DNA of 64,000 nt from Rhodobacterales bacterium (GCA_008107755.1 VIRH01000102.1:1-64000); one strand, 5' to 3'; numbered from the stretch's first letter, positions 1 to 9,175 are shown. Numbers and translations: made by a program. Notes: a model not told the origin generated them from the letters alone.

Positions 1-73
1 CTTCATTGTCCAGCACAAGGCGAACCGCCCGCTCGCGTACTTCAGGGGAAAACTTGTTCGTCGTTTTGCTCAT
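1..73 (-). CDS. IS3-family transposase OrfA, N-terminal fragment (partial at edge)
   Basis: The frame starting at the ATG at 73 on the minus strand encodes MSKTTNKFSPEVRERAVRLV, the usual opening of the helix-turn-helix OrfA protein of IS3-family elements, and continues off the left edge. In these elements OrfA binds the terminal repeats and is joined to OrfB by programmed frameshifting to form the transposase. Only about 24 codons are visible, so nothing can be said about whether the copy is intact. Confidence 0.75.
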   Translation of the reverse strand, partial: MSKTTNKFSPEVRERAVRLVLDNE

Positions 74-126
74 CGTGCTCCATCCTACTCAGGAGTTGGA
101 GCCTCCGGCAAACCCGGCGCGGTTCA
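1..126 (-). mobile_element. Left terminus of an IS3-family insertion sequence (runs off window)
   Basis: Read on the minus strand, the element starts at 126 with a typical IS3-family terminal repeat (TGAACCGCGCCGGGTTTGCC), followed by a short leader and the start of orfA at 73. The rest of the element lies beyond the left edge. The terminus cuts directly into a second IS3-type orfB (see 125-552), so this copy inserted into an older element. The outer boundary is clear; the target-site duplication cannot be seen because the other end is missing. Confidence 0.8.
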
Positions 127-552
127 GTTTCTGATAGTCGTGAGAGCAATATTGGGCAGATTCAACCGGTCGTCGCAACACCCTTGATTATATCTTGTTT
201 GAGCAATTGGTCGAGAGCCTCTGGGCGGGCAGCGCAGGGCGATGGCCATGTTCAGGGCCCGGATCGCCAGATCGCGTTTCATCCGATTGCTCACGGCCCA
301 ACCGACTACACGTCTGGAATGCAGATCGAGGATGACAGCCAGGTAGAGCCAGCCCTCCCGGGTCCACACGTAGCTGATGTCACCAGCCTATTTCTGGTTC
401 GGCCGATCAGCAGAAAAGTTCCGGTCCAGGAGGTTTGGCGCAATGTTGAACCTGTGATTGCTGTCGGTTGTCGCCTTGAACTTCTTGTTCCTTTTCACCG
501 TGATCGCGTTCTCACGCATCAACCGCCCAACACGCCGATGGCCGACGAAGAA
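125..552 (-). pseudogene. Decayed IS3-family OrfB transposase (integrase core remnant)
   Basis: On the minus strand the remnant opens with VGHRRVGRLMREN, continues through a basic linker (VKRNKKFKATT) to the catalytic core with GDISYV and [18 protein letters not shown], and stops matching after about [16 protein letters not shown] at 388-390 replaces the Trp codon expected after NQK, so the frame is broken. A disrupted stretch of about 65 bp follows, then [10 protein letters not shown] reappears in another frame at 125-154, where the terminus of the second IS3 element cuts it off. The N-terminal third and the C-terminal DDE region are missing. It cannot make a working transposase. Confidence 0.8.
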
Positions 553-1009
553 ACTGGTGATGGCTCATGGCGCTCCCGTGATGGAAAACGCCCGCGCCGT
601 TCTTCAGAAGGCCTTCCGGTGGCTGATTGCGTGAGATCTAACCGGGGCAAGAGAACGCCGCCCGCGTACCGCATCGCCAGGCCACTGAAGGGCTTAACAA
701 AGGTCCGCACCCTGGTAGACGTCCTATCCTGAACTGGCTTTTGTCCCTTACGCCCGCCACGCAGCTTGCCGCCGCAAGGAAAAAATCGGGAACGAGCGTC
801 GGGGCAGGGCAGCCAACCCTGAGGGCCCATTCAATGTACATACTTAAGCGCAGAGAGACTGGAAGGCGTGCTTGGTGCTTCGCGTTTCGGTCTTGATCTG
901 GGCTGTATCAGCTGAAATCGACTGCTTGTGATTTTCTCATAGGCCTCGTGCGAGGCAAACTGCAGGTTCGACGGGATATCGTCCGTGACCGCAGTCTGCT
1001 GTCCAAGGC
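553..1009. other. Unassigned stretch next to the IS remnants
   Basis: No recognisable gene. Open frames of 60-180 codons exist on both strands but show no known motif, no good ribosome binding site and overlap one another, so they are not called. The abrupt loss of IS similarity at about 552 suggests this is another piece of rearranged DNA beside the insertion sequences. Confidence 0.4.
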
Positions 1010-1516
1010 CTATCGTCTTTTACCGAAGCCGGGCTTGTCGCCGGTTGCTGGCCGGGCGCGGCGTATCTGCTCGGGCTCGCCCTGGGGGGCGGCGAGACCT
1101 TTTGCGCGGGCATAGAAAGTGTCCGGAGCGGCGCGACGTGTGTCGAGGTCGGACTTCAAGGCTTCCTCGGAGGTTTTGAGCACCTGTTCGCGCTGCTTGC
1201 CGACCGGCCGTTTTTCGCTGATGAACTGCGCGCCGCAGCGCAGGCCGTCCTGCCAACGGCGCTCGCAGGTTACCTCATAGCTTTCCAGTTCGATATGGAG
1301 CACGAATTCGACAGGCAGAAGATACGCCTGCTCAAACTCGATCAGCGCGCCGCCATCCGAAATGTTCCGCACCGTGCAGGGCAGGGAGCGTAACCCGTTT
1401 TCAAAAATCATCTTGCCCTTCTTGAGGACACGCGCACGCCTTTCACGCGGAATGAGAGCCCGCTCGTCGTTCTCTTCGAATGGTCCCGCCACGGGGTCCG
1501 GATTATTGTCAGACAT
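1010..1516 (-). CDS. PilZ-domain protein (putative c-di-GMP binding)
   Basis: A 168-residue soluble protein. Residues about 24-100 look like a PilZ domain: RERRARVLKKGKMIF matches the N-terminal RxxxR loop region, and CTVRNISDGGALIEF matches the following (D/N)xSxxG motif, both used by PilZ proteins to bind cyclic di-GMP. The rest, from about residue 105, is charged and probably disordered. The ATG at 1516 is preceded by TAAGGG, which supports this start. Single-domain PilZ proteins in alphaproteobacteria usually act in motility or envelope polysaccharide control, but the target is not evident here. It stands alone, flanked by IS debris downstream and a 390-bp gap upstream. Confidence 0.75.
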   Translation of the reverse strand: MSDNNPDPVAGPFEENDERALIPRERRARVLKKGKMIFENGLRSLPCTVRNISDGGALIEFEQAYLLPVEFVLHIELESYEVTCERRWQDGLRCGAQFISEKRPVGKQREQVLKTSEEALKSDLDTRRAAPDTFYARAKGLAAPQGEPEQIRRARPATGDKPGFGKRR

Positions 1517-1909
1517 CCCTTACTCGCAGATCGTCACAGGGGGCGGCCAATTGTGCCTGCCTTTTCAAACACGAAACCACAAAGGCCTTGCCAAGTCGTG
1601 AATCGCGGAAAGATTTCGGAAAGGCTAATTTTTGAGAGAGATGAAGTAAAAAAGCCGAGGGAAGGGGGGCCGTATCCGGCCAGCTTTTTCTTTTTGTCGC
1701 AAATCGTGGAATGCCATTCCTTGATTTGACACAAATAGTCTCTTTAATTAGCTCACTGAAATTAAACGTGGACAATGCGTAATTTCCGGGGCGGATTTCG
1801 TTCGAAGAAGGCGGCGCTGCTCTAAACATTTGAAAAAGCTCGGCTTTCCGATGCATGTTAATGCACCTTCGGTCAGCCGGCCTTCGCTAATGCGCAAACT
1901 GAGGCATTG
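1517..1909. other. Intergenic region between PilZ gene and cysQ
   Basis: About 390 bp separating divergent genes. It must carry the promoters of both, but no clear operator or hairpin was recognised. A minus-strand frame (1509-1856) lacks a ribosome binding site and known motifs and is not called. Confidence 0.4.
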
Positions 1910-2749
1910 ATGATCGAAGACCACGCTTCCTATCTGATCCGGCTCGCCGTTCAGGCGGGCGACGAAATCCTGAAAGTCTATGCAGAGCCTTTCGAGGTCG
2001 AGAACAAGGCGGACGGTTCCCCTGTCACGAAGGCGGATGCTGCCGCCGAAAAGATTATTCTGGCCGGCCTCGCCGACCGGTTTCCCGACATTCCGGTGGT
2101 TGCCGAGGAGGCGGTCGAGGCGGGGCACCTTCCCGATGTTGCCGGCCGGTATTTCCTGGTTGATCCGCTGGACGGTACCAAGGAATTCCTGAAGAAGAAC
2201 GGCGAATTCACGGTCAATATCGCCCTGATCGACGAAGGACGCCCCGTGTTCGGTGTCGTGTCGGCCCCGGCGCTCGACGAGATTTTCTGGGGCGGACACA
2301 TCGAGGCGGATACTGCGCGGGATGGGGCGTTTCGTGGCCGCATTTCCGGCGGCGAAGTCGTTGATGTCCAGCCTATCAGCGTCAGGACGCCGCCTGAAGC
2401 AGGCCTGTCCGTTCTTGCCAGCCGCTCGCACATGTCCGACGAGACCGCTGACCTGATTGGCCGTCTGAACGTGGCGGAGACGCTGTCGGTCGGCTCGTCC
2501 CTGAAATTGTGCTGGGTCGCGGCGGGACGCGCCGATCTCTATCCGCGTCTGGCCCCCACCATGCAGTGGGATATCGCGGCCGGAGATGCGGTGGTGCGTG
2601 CAGCGGGCGGAGCCGTGGTCCTCGCCGACAGCGGCGAGGCGTTCGTTTATCGCGTGCCCGAAAACGCGAGCAAGGACGACCTGCGCAATCCGCATTTCAT
2701 CGCGGTCAGTGAAAAGTCGCTGCTGCCCGGGCTTGCCCCGGCGGCCTGA
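1910..2749 (+). CDS. cysQ: 3'(2'),5'-bisphosphate nucleotidase CysQ
   Basis: Removes the 3' phosphate from PAP (adenosine 3',5'-bisphosphate), the toxic by-product of PAPS use, giving AMP. The protein has the inositol monophosphatase fold: metal-binding Glu pair in VVAEEAV (about residue 66), the signature VDPLDGTKEF (about 84-93) and the late metal-binding Asp in MQWDIAAGDAV. Length, 279 residues, is usual for the family. The ATG at 1910 sits 4 nt after GAGGC; a TTG at 1907 is an alternative. It lies about 100 bp upstream of cysD in the same direction, which fits a common sulfate-activation unit. Confidence 0.92.
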   Translation: MIEDHASYLIRLAVQAGDEILKVYAEPFEVENKADGSPVTKADAAAEKIILAGLADRFPDIPVVAEEAVEAGHLPDVAGRYFLVDPLDGTKEFLKKNGEFTVNIALIDEGRPVFGVVSAPALDEIFWGGHIEADTARDGAFRGRISGGEVVDVQPISVRTPPEAGLSVLASRSHMSDETADLIGRLNVAETLSVGSSLKLCWVAAGRADLYPRLAPTMQWDIAAGDAVVRAAGGAVVLADSGEAFVYRVPENASKDDLRNPHFIAVSEKSLLPGLAPAA

Positions 2750-2850
2750 CCGCCCCTTCGCCGGGCTGTCGCCGGACACCGTGCGCGGTGCGGCAAGCTC
2801 ACGCCCTGAACTGAGACACGGCCGGCCGTCGGCCAAATGGAAAAGCGACA

Positions 2851-3780
2851 ATGAACATGCAATCTCACGGGATCTCGCCCGAGCGCCTCAGCAATCTGAA
2901 GCGCCTCGAAGCGGAGAGCATCCACATCATCCGCGAAGTCGCCGCCGAGTTTTCCAACCCGGTGATGCTCTATTCCATCGGCAAGGACAGCGGCGTCATG
3001 CTGCATCTTGCCATGAAGGCCTTCTATCCCTCCAAGCCGCCGTTTCCGCTGCTCCATGTCGACACGACATGGAAATTCCGGGAGATGATCACCTTCCGGG
3101 ACGAGACCGCGCAACGGCTGGGCATGGACTTGATCGTTCACACAAACCCGGAAGGGCTGGAAAAGAACATCAGCCCCTTTGATCACGGCTCGTCGGTCCA
3201 TACGCACATCATGAAGACCGAGGCGCTTAAACAGGCGCTCAACAAGTACGGCTTTGACGCAGCCTTTGGCGGTGCGCGGCGCGACGAGGAAAAGTCACGT
3301 GCCAAGGAGCGCGTCTTCTCCTTCCGCAATTCCAACCACGGCTGGGACCCCAAGAACCAGCGTCCGGAACTCTGGAGTCTCTACAACGCCCGGGTTTCCA
3401 AGGGGGAGAGCATCCGCGCCTTTCCGCTGTCCAACTGGACCGAACTGGATATCTGGCAGTACATCCTGACGGAAGACATCCCCATGGTTCCGCTCTACTT
3501 CGCCGCCACGCGCCCGGTCGTCGAGCGTGAGGGCATGCTGATCATGGTCGATGACGACCGCATGAAGCTGCAGCCCGGCGAGGTGATCGAGGAAAAGATG
3601 GTCCGCTTCCGCACGCTCGGCTGCTATCCGCTGACCGGGGCCATCGAATCCGATGCCGAAACGCTGCCCGCCATCGTCCGTGAAATGCTGATCGCCCGTA
3701 CCTCCGAAAGGCAGGGCCGGCTGATCGACAAGGACGAAAGCGCCTCGATGGAAAAGAAGAAGCGGGAAGGATATTTCTAA
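2851..3780 (+). CDS. cysD: Sulfate adenylyltransferase subunit 2 CysD
   Basis: The catalytic subunit of ATP sulfurylase, which makes APS from ATP and sulfate with CysN. The PP-loop ATP-pyrophosphatase motif SIGKDSGVM is at about 42-50 and the conserved [15 protein letters not shown] lies near 140-154. The full 309-residue length matches the family. The ATG at 2851 follows a GGAAAAGCGACA leader. It is followed after a single base by cysNC, so the two subunits are almost certainly co-translated. The same enzyme supplies cysteine synthesis and PAPS for sulfation. Confidence 0.95.
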   Translation: MNMQSHGISPERLSNLKRLEAESIHIIREVAAEFSNPVMLYSIGKDSGVMLHLAMKAFYPSKPPFPLLHVDTTWKFREMITFRDETAQRLGMDLIVHTNPEGLEKNISPFDHGSSVHTHIMKTEALKQALNKYGFDAAFGGARRDEEKSRAKERVFSFRNSNHGWDPKNQRPELWSLYNARVSKGESIRAFPLSNWTELDIWQYILTEDIPMVPLYFAATRPVVEREGMLIMVDDDRMKLQPGEVIEEKMVRFRTLGCYPLTGAIESDAETLPAIVREMLIARTSERQGRLIDKDESASMEKKKREGYF

Positions 3781-3781
3781 G

Positions 3782-5716
3782 ATGACCATCACAGACATCC
3801 AGGACGCCGCTGAAACCGCGGTTACCGAATATATCCTTGCCCAGGAAAGCAAGGATCAACTTCGCTTTCTGACCTGCGGCTCCGTCGATGACGGCAAGTC
3901 GACGCTGATCGGCCGTCTTTTGTTCGACACCAAGCTGATCTTCGAGGACCAGCTGGCAGCGCTGGAACGCGATTCCAGAAAACACGGCACGGTGGGCGAG
4001 GAAATCGACCTTGCGCTGCTGGTCGACGGACTGGAGGCGGAGCGGGAGCAGGGCATCACCATCGACGTCGCCTATCGCTTTTTCGCCACCGAAAAGCGCA
4101 AGTTCATCGTCGCGGACACGCCGGGCCATGAGCAGTATACGCGCAATATGGCCACCGGCGCCTCGACGGCCGATCTGGCCGTGCTGTTGGTCGATGCGCG
4201 CAACGGGTTGATGGTGCAGACGCGTCGTCACGCCTTTATCGCCTCCTTGCTCGGCATCCGCCATGTCGTCCTTGCGATCAACAAGATCGACCTCGTCGAC
4301 TTCTCCCAGGAACGTTTCGAGGAAATCCGCAAGGAATTCGAGTCCTTCGCAAACGGCTTCGATTTCGAAACGCTCGAAGCCATCCCGATGTCGGCGCGCT
4401 ACGGCGACAACGTCACCATTCGCAGCGAGAAGATGGACTGGTATTCCGGCCCGACCCTGCTCGAGCATCTGGAAGGGATCGAAGTCGGAGAACATGCGCT
4501 TGAGGCGCCGTTCCGCTTCCCGGTTCAGTGGGTGAACCGTCCCAACCTTGACTTCCGCGGGTATTCCGGAACGATCGCAAGCGGCCGTGTTGCCGTCGGC
4601 GACGAACTGGTTGTTGCAGGCCCTGCGACGCTGTCGAAGGTCAAGAGCATCGTCGGGGCCAGCGGCGAGGTTCCGGAGGCCCGCTCAGGGGAGGCCGTGA
4701 CGATCACGCTTGAGGACGAGATCGACATCTCCCGCGGCGATCTTCTGGCGTCGACGGCCCACCGTCCTGAAGTCACCGACCAGTTCGCCGCCCATGTCAT
4801 CTGGATGTCGGACGAGCCACTTTTGCCCGGGCGTCCGTATCTGCTCAAGATCGGCACCCGGACGGTCACGGCGACGGTTTCGGAGATCAAGCACAAGATC
4901 AACGTGAACACGTTCGAGCATGTCGCGGGCAAGACGCTTAAGCTCAACGAAATCGCCTTCTGTAATTTCGCGCTGTCGACGTCCGTTCCGTTCGACCCCT
5001 ACGAGGCGAACCGTACCACCGGGTCGTTCATCCTGATCGACCGGCTGTCGAATGCCACTGTCGGCGCCGGCATGGTCTGGTTCGCCCTGCGCCGGGCCAG
5101 CAACATCCATTGGCAGGCGCTCGAGATTGACAAGCAGGCGCGCGCGGAAAAGCTCGGCCAGAAGCCGGCGGTGCTCTGGTTCACCGGTCTGTCGGGCTCG
5201 GGCAAGTCGACCATCGCGTCCATTGTGGAGAAAAAACTGCACATGGAGGGCCGGCATACCTACACGCTGGACGGTGACAACGTGCGCCACGGGCTGAATA
5301 AGGATCTAGGCTTCACGGATGTCGACCGCGTGGAAAACATCCGCCGTGTCGGCGAGGTGGCAAGGCTCTTCACCGATGCGGGCATGATCACGCTTGTGTC
5401 GTTCATTTCGCCTTTCCGCTCGGAGCGTCGCCTGGCGCGGGACCTGATGGGCGAGGGCGAGTTTGTCGAAGTCTTCGTCGATACGCCCATCGAGGAATGC
5501 CGCAAGCGCGATCCGAAAGGCCTGTATGCCAAGGCGGACCGCGGCGAGATCAAGAACTTCACCGGGATCGACAGTCCCTATGAAGCGCCGGAAAATGCCG
5601 AGATCCACGTCAGGAATGTGGGCCGCGACGTTGAAGACGTCGCCGAGGAAATCATCGGGTATCTTCGCGAAAACGGGTTCCTGAACAGCTATTCCGCGAA
5701 CGGCGGCGGCATCTGA
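3782..5716 (+). CDS. cysNC: Bifunctional sulfate adenylyltransferase subunit 1 / APS kinase CysN-CysC
   Basis: A fusion of the regulatory GTPase of ATP sulfurylase with APS kinase, making PAPS. The GTPase part (about residues 28-440) shows the P-loop GSVDDGKS at 33-40, [11 protein letters not shown] at 112-122 and NKID at 167-170, followed by translation-factor-like beta-barrels. The kinase part (about 463-644) shows GLSGSGKST at 469-477, the [10 protein letters not shown] motif and [17 protein letters not shown]. At 644 residues it is the normal length for NodQ/CysNC proteins. It follows cysD by 1 nt. Fusion to APS kinase, with cysQ upstream, indicates that the pathway reaches PAPS. Confidence 0.95.
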   Translation: MTITDIQDAAETAVTEYILAQESKDQLRFLTCGSVDDGKSTLIGRLLFDTKLIFEDQLAALERDSRKHGTVGEEIDLALLVDGLEAEREQGITIDVAYRFFATEKRKFIVADTPGHEQYTRNMATGASTADLAVLLVDARNGLMVQTRRHAFIASLLGIRHVVLAINKIDLVDFSQERFEEIRKEFESFANGFDFETLEAIPMSARYGDNVTIRSEKMDWYSGPTLLEHLEGIEVGEHALEAPFRFPVQWVNRPNLDFRGYSGTIASGRVAVGDELVVAGPATLSKVKSIVGASGEVPEARSGEAVTITLEDEIDISRGDLLASTAHRPEVTDQFAAHVIWMSDEPLLPGRPYLLKIGTRTVTATVSEIKHKINVNTFEHVAGKTLKLNEIAFCNFALSTSVPFDPYEANRTTGSFILIDRLSNATVGAGMVWFALRRASNIHWQALEIDKQARAEKLGQKPAVLWFTGLSGSGKSTIASIVEKKLHMEGRHTYTLDGDNVRHGLNKDLGFTDVDRVENIRRVGEVARLFTDAGMITLVSFISPFRSERRLARDLMGEGEFVEVFVDTPIEECRKRDPKGLYAKADRGEIKNFTGIDSPYEAPENAEIHVRNVGRDVEDVAEEIIGYLRENGFLNSYSANGGGI

Positions 5717-5721
5717 TCCTT

Positions 5722-5797
5722 CTGGCGCCGACACTGGCGCCAGCCGATAATGACAGCGGCCTGTCTTGCGAAATCCACTCGCGAGTCAGGCCGTTTT
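5722..5797 (+). terminator. Hairpin pair downstream of cysNC, probable terminator
   Basis: Six bases after the cysNC stop there is a perfect 8-bp stem (CTGGCGCC/GGCGCCAG, 5722-5743). A second stem (CGGCCTG at 5757-5763 with CAGGCCG at 5787-5793) ends in TTTT. The second looks like a weak rho-independent terminator for the cys operon; the first may stabilise the 3' end. Confidence 0.55.
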
Positions 5798-5891
5798 CGT
5801 TTCGGCCGGACTTTGTCATTGCCCGGTCACGGGAAGCCTTTTAAGACGGGGCGGCATTTCAGTTCCAACCAGCGAAGGTATTGCGCTCGAT

Positions 5892-6905
5892 ATGAAAACC
5901 GTTCTGGTGACCGGCTCCGCGGGTTTTATCGGCTTCTTCCTGTGCACCCGACTGCTGAAGGATGGCTTCCGTGTCATCGGGCTCGATGCCATGACCGATT
6001 ACTATGACGTCAGGCTGAAGGAACGGCGCCAGCAGATGCTGCTGCAGCACGAGCATTTTACCGCCATCAACGACCGGCTGGAGACGGCGGATCTGCTGAT
6101 GTCGCTGTTCAAGACGGAACATCCCGATTTCGTGATCCATCTGGCTGCCCAGGCTGGTGTGCGCTACTCCATCGAGGCGCCGCGCACATACCTGGAAAGC
6201 AATATCTGCGGCACGTTCGAGCTTCTGGAAGCTGCCCGGGCTTTTCCGCCCGAGCACATGCTGCTCGCGTCCACATCGTCCGTCTATGGGGCGAACACTG
6301 AAATGCCCTATACGGAAACGGACAAGGTCGACCATCAGATGTCCTTTTACGCCGCCACGAAGAAGGCGACGGAATCGATGGCGCATTCCTATGCCCATCT
6401 CTACGATCTGCCGATAACCATGTTCCGTTTCTTTACGGTCTACGGCCCGTGGGCCCGTCCGGACATGGCGCACCACAAGTTTGCCAAGGCCATTCTCGAG
6501 GGGCGGCCGATTGATGTCTACAACTACGGGGACATGAAGCGCGACTTCACCTATGTGGAGGATCTGGTCGAAGGCATCCGACTTCTGATGGATGCGGTCC
6601 CTGTCCGTCCGGCGGAAGGGGAAGGCGTTCCGGAAGGAGACAGCCTCTCTCCCGTCGCACCCTGGCGGGTGGTCAATATCGGCAACTCCACATGTGTTCA
6701 GCTGACCGAATTTATCGAGGCGATCGAGACTGCGACCGGCCGCAAGGCGGAGAAGAACATGCTGCCGATGCAGCCCGGCGATGTTTCGGCCACCTGGGCC
6801 AACGCGGACCTTCTGCAATCCCTCACCGGATACCGGCCAAAGACCACCGTCAGAGAGGGTGTCGCGCGGTTTGTGGAATGGTACCGGGATTATTATCAGG
6901 TTTGA
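5892..6905 (+). CDS. NAD-dependent epimerase, UDP-glucuronate 4-epimerase (LpsL/CapI) type
   Basis: A 337-residue extended short-chain dehydrogenase. The Rossmann motif GSAGFIG is at about 9-15, the catalytic Ser/Thr region reads STSSVYG, the YxxxK motif is in FYAATKKATE, and FRFFTVYGPWARPDMA is the substrate-binding signature of UDP-glucuronate 4-epimerases that give UDP-galacturonate for LPS or capsule. The ATG at 5892 starts directly with MKTVLVTGSAG, the natural N terminus; an in-frame extension to 5766 crosses the cys terminator and is rejected. It stands alone after the sulfate genes. UDP-galacturonate versus another 4-epimer cannot be decided from sequence. Confidence 0.82.
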   Translation: MKTVLVTGSAGFIGFFLCTRLLKDGFRVIGLDAMTDYYDVRLKERRQQMLLQHEHFTAINDRLETADLLMSLFKTEHPDFVIHLAAQAGVRYSIEAPRTYLESNICGTFELLEAARAFPPEHMLLASTSSVYGANTEMPYTETDKVDHQMSFYAATKKATESMAHSYAHLYDLPITMFRFFTVYGPWARPDMAHHKFAKAILEGRPIDVYNYGDMKRDFTYVEDLVEGIRLLMDAVPVRPAEGEGVPEGDSLSPVAPWRVVNIGNSTCVQLTEFIEAIETATGRKAEKNMLPMQPGDVSATWANADLLQSLTGYRPKTTVREGVARFVEWYRDYYQV

Positions 6906-6912
6906 CCCTGGC

Positions 6913-6942
6913 GGCGCAGCTCATGAAATTCAGCGCTGCGCC
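6913..6942. repeat. Perfect 8-bp inverted repeat between convergent genes
   Basis: GGCGCAGC (6913-6920) pairs with GCTGCGCC (6935-6942) across a 14-nt loop, just after the epimerase stop and before the Fic gene 3' end. No T-run follows, so it is only a possible bidirectional transcript-end structure. Confidence 0.4.
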
Positions 6943-6992
6943 TGCTCTCAACAGGTGGATCGGTATCATGCCGACGCACCGCAAACCAGGAT

Positions 6993-7820
6993 TCAGAAGT
7001 GCAGGCCTCTGCCGACATCGAAGAAGTCGAAGTGATTGGAGAGCGGCGTTTCGACATTCGGGTCCGGAGTTCTCAGGCCGTTGAGACGATTTTCCATCGA
7101 GATCGTCGGCGCGACAAACGGTCGCCCGTGGGCGAGCAGGATTCCGGCGTAAAGGACGCGGGCAGTTCTGCCGTTTCCGTCCTTGAAGGGATGGGCGGCG
7201 ACAAACGTCCCCAACGCGAAACATGCGAGGTCCATGGCAGTTGTCCCGCGATGCTCACGAGCACCTCCTGTCTGATTGGCGGCTCGCCCTGCGAGTTGGC
7301 TGTTCAGTGTCCGTGCTTTGGGAAAAACGGAATTGTAGAGAAAGTGCTGTCCCGCAATCGTCCCCGGGTAGGGAACAAGCGAGGTTGCCCAGCGGATGGC
7401 AGTATCCGTATGGGTCTGATACAGAACGTTGTGGGTGGCCATGTCCACATCGTCGATGTTGAATCGTTGCCGACGCATGCGAAACTGTGGCTTGAACTTT
7501 TTGATCTGCGAGAGGGCTCGATCCCGATAGGACGCCTTTGGTCCAAAGTACGTTTTCCTTCGGATGTATTTCAGCGTATCGGCCGAAAATATCGAAATCC
7601 CTGACGAAACATACCGGATCGCCTCGGCGACATCGCGCTCCGTTACCGGACAATTCAAGTGTTCAAATGATCCCGACGCATGGGAAATCCACTTGGACGC
7701 CTTGACGACTTCATCTTCGTTGGCGCTGGAACGATAGCTGCCCGGAAACATCTGGTTGCCGGTTTGCTCCATCTGTCTGGTGAAATCACCGTTCACGGCC
7801 TTGCCGAAGATCCCCATCAT
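6993..7820 (-). CDS. Fic-domain protein (probable AMP transferase), possibly N-terminally truncated
   Basis: The 275-residue product carries the full Fic active-site motif HPFKDGNGRTAR at 210-221, with the catalytic His and the anion-binding GNGR, inside a helical core. Fic enzymes usually transfer AMP to hydroxyls of target proteins. The ATG pair at 7820 is the only usable start in this segment, but the frame stays open for 44 more codons upstream to a TGA at 7953-7955 and continues beyond it, which suggests a broken longer gene (see the next entry). No (S/T)xxxE(G/N) inhibitory helix or neighbouring antitoxin is convincing. The region looks less GC-rich than its surroundings, which suggests horizontal transfer. 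The target is unknown. Confidence 0.75.
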   Translation of the reverse strand: MMGIFGKAVNGDFTRQMEQTGNQMFPGSYRSSANEDEVVKASKWISHASGSFEHLNCPVTERDVAEAIRYVSSGISIFSADTLKYIRRKTYFGPKASYRDRALSQIKKFKPQFRMRRQRFNIDDVDMATHNVLYQTHTDTAIRWATSLVPYPGTIAGQHFLYNSVFPKARTLNSQLAGRAANQTGGAREHRGTTAMDLACFALGTFVAAHPFKDGNGRTARVLYAGILLAHGRPFVAPTISMENRLNGLRTPDPNVETPLSNHFDFFDVGRGLHF

Positions 7821-8102
7821 CTGCGTGCGAGCCGTGCTAACTCTTTGTTGTTCCAGCGTTATCTGCCTGGAAATTGTTGTGACAATCTCACTGAGTTGCG
7901 CCTCTTTTGCTTCGGCGTTCTCAAACCCTGCCGGATTGCTAGAATTATTCTTTCAGTATTCGTGGGCGAAATTGTTGGCATAATTTCCGAGGTGTTGTGA
8001 AAATACAGCAAAACTACGATCGCGGAGAAGCGCCTGTTTGAATTCGGCTTCGGTTATTCTTCCGGTCATTGTAAATTCTGTTCCAAGGTCAATATGCTCC
8101 AT
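7821..8102 (-). pseudogene. Upstream in-frame extension of the Fic gene interrupted by TGA
   Basis: Directly upstream of the Fic start, in the same frame and without ATG/GTG/TTG, 44 codons read as plausible helical protein (for example ENAEAKEAQLSEIVTT). They are preceded by TGA (7953-7955) and then by a frame that could start at ATG 8102 or 8069 and ends ANNFAHEY. The simplest reading is a longer Fic protein with one nonsense mutation. A separate small upstream gene, or readthrough, cannot be excluded. There is no clear ribosome binding site at either upstream ATG. Confidence 0.45.
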
Positions 8103-8275
8103 GTGCTGGGTGATGGGTGTGCAGGCCGGGAGGGCCTCAGCAGCGGCAGGAGTTATCTGGCTGGGACGGCAATGCATGTGACCTCGAGCACAGCAATGGC
8201 AACTGGGCTCGGCCGCGGGCATCAGTGTTGACGGACCCTTGAAACCCTTAAGGGAAGGACGGTTCCGGACAACTG

Positions 8276-8776
8276 CTATTTGCTCTGGTCAGCTGTCCTG
8301 TCCTGTCCTGGCAACTGGCAGACGTCGACCCACTGCGCGGCAGTAATTTCGGCCATGCGTTCAGGCGAGATACGCACCGCCGCGTTGGTCGCGCCGGCGG
8401 CCGGAATGACGACATCGAAAGCCTTGAGCGAGACATCGCAATAGACAGGCAGAGGCTCGGCCAGACCAAAGGGACAAACCCCGCCGACCGGATGTCCGGT
8501 CAAGGCCTCGACGTCGCCAAGGCCGAGCATTTTCACCTTGCCTCCGAAGGCCGCCTTCGCCTTCTTGTTGTCGAGCCGGGCATCGCCGCGAGCGACCACC
8601 AGGAAGATCCTGTCCTTGAGCTGAAACGAGAGCGTCTTTGCAATCTGTCCCGGTTCGACACCGTGCGCACTGGCAGCAAGCTCTACCGTCGCGCTGCTGT
8701 CTTCGGTCACGATGACGTCAAGTTCCGGAGCGACGCTGGCCAGATGATTGCGGACGCTTTCAAGGCTCATGGACAT
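8276..8776 (-). CDS. YbaK/EbsC-family aminoacyl-tRNA deacylase
   Basis: A 166-residue protein of the YbaK/ProX editing superfamily, which hydrolyses mischarged tRNAs such as Cys-tRNA(Pro) or Ala-tRNA(Pro). The family signature TGHPVGGVCPFGL is at about 93-105, after a conserved Lys in GQIAKTLSF (about 44-52) that is usually needed for catalysis. The start at 8776 is preceded by AAGGAGAGCATGTCC, a good ribosome binding site. The exact specificity within the superfamily cannot be assigned. It is monocistronic. Confidence 0.85.
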   Translation of the reverse strand: MSMSLESVRNHLASVAPELDVIVTEDSSATVELAASAHGVEPGQIAKTLSFQLKDRIFLVVARGDARLDNKKAKAAFGGKVKMLGLGDVEALTGHPVGGVCPFGLAEPLPVYCDVSLKAFDVVIPAAGATNAAVRISPERMAEITAAQWVDVCQLPGQDRTADQSK

Positions 8777-8986
8777 GCTCTCCTTTCAAGGTGGCGGTTT
8801 CCATCCCTGTTCAAACTATCTAAGTCGCGGGAATTCAGGAATAAAATGGGGGGGCGGGGGTTGTAGCAATGATGAGGTGAAAAAGCTCGTCGGGTCAGCA
8901 TTAATTGCACGTTAACATTTTAATGCTTACCTGATGATTAAGGTTAGGCGAAATGCGTTTCGCTGATCAAGTTGAGGAATGCCAGA

Positions 8987-9175
8987 ATGGGCAAAGCAAT
9001 GACAGCCGGATCGGATATTTGCAGTGTCGAGCGCAAGTCGGACAAGAAGGCGAACATAAGCTTGAATTCTCAGCGGTCCGAAAGCGTCGGCGTGCTCGTG
9101 ACGAAGAATCTCCTGTTCTGGGGATCGATCACACTCAGCCTTTACCTGCTTTACGCGGTGGTTGCCGCAATCTGA
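8987..9175 (+). CDS. Small hypothetical membrane protein
   Basis: A 62-residue candidate with a polar N-terminal half rich in Ser and Lys and one predicted membrane helix at the C terminus (NLLFWGSITLSLYLLYAVV). The ATG at 8987 lies 11 nt after GAGG and downstream of an AT-rich, promoter-like stretch (8900-8945). No family was recognised. Its reality rests on the single hydrophobic segment and the upstream signals. Confidence 0.4.
   Translation: MGKAMTAGSDICSVERKSDKKANISLNSQRSESVGVLVTKNLLFWGSITLSLYLLYAVVAAI

Noticed and set aside
1509..1856. Minus-strand frame of 115 codons in the cysQ upstream gap
   Set aside because: No ribosome binding site, overlaps the start of the PilZ gene and shows no protein-like motif.
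7089..7106. TISMEN in the Fic protein, matching the (S/T)xxxE(G/N) inhibitory motif
   Set aside because: It lies only about 18 residues after the Fic motif, within the Fic core, not in a separate inhibitory helix; chance match is likely.
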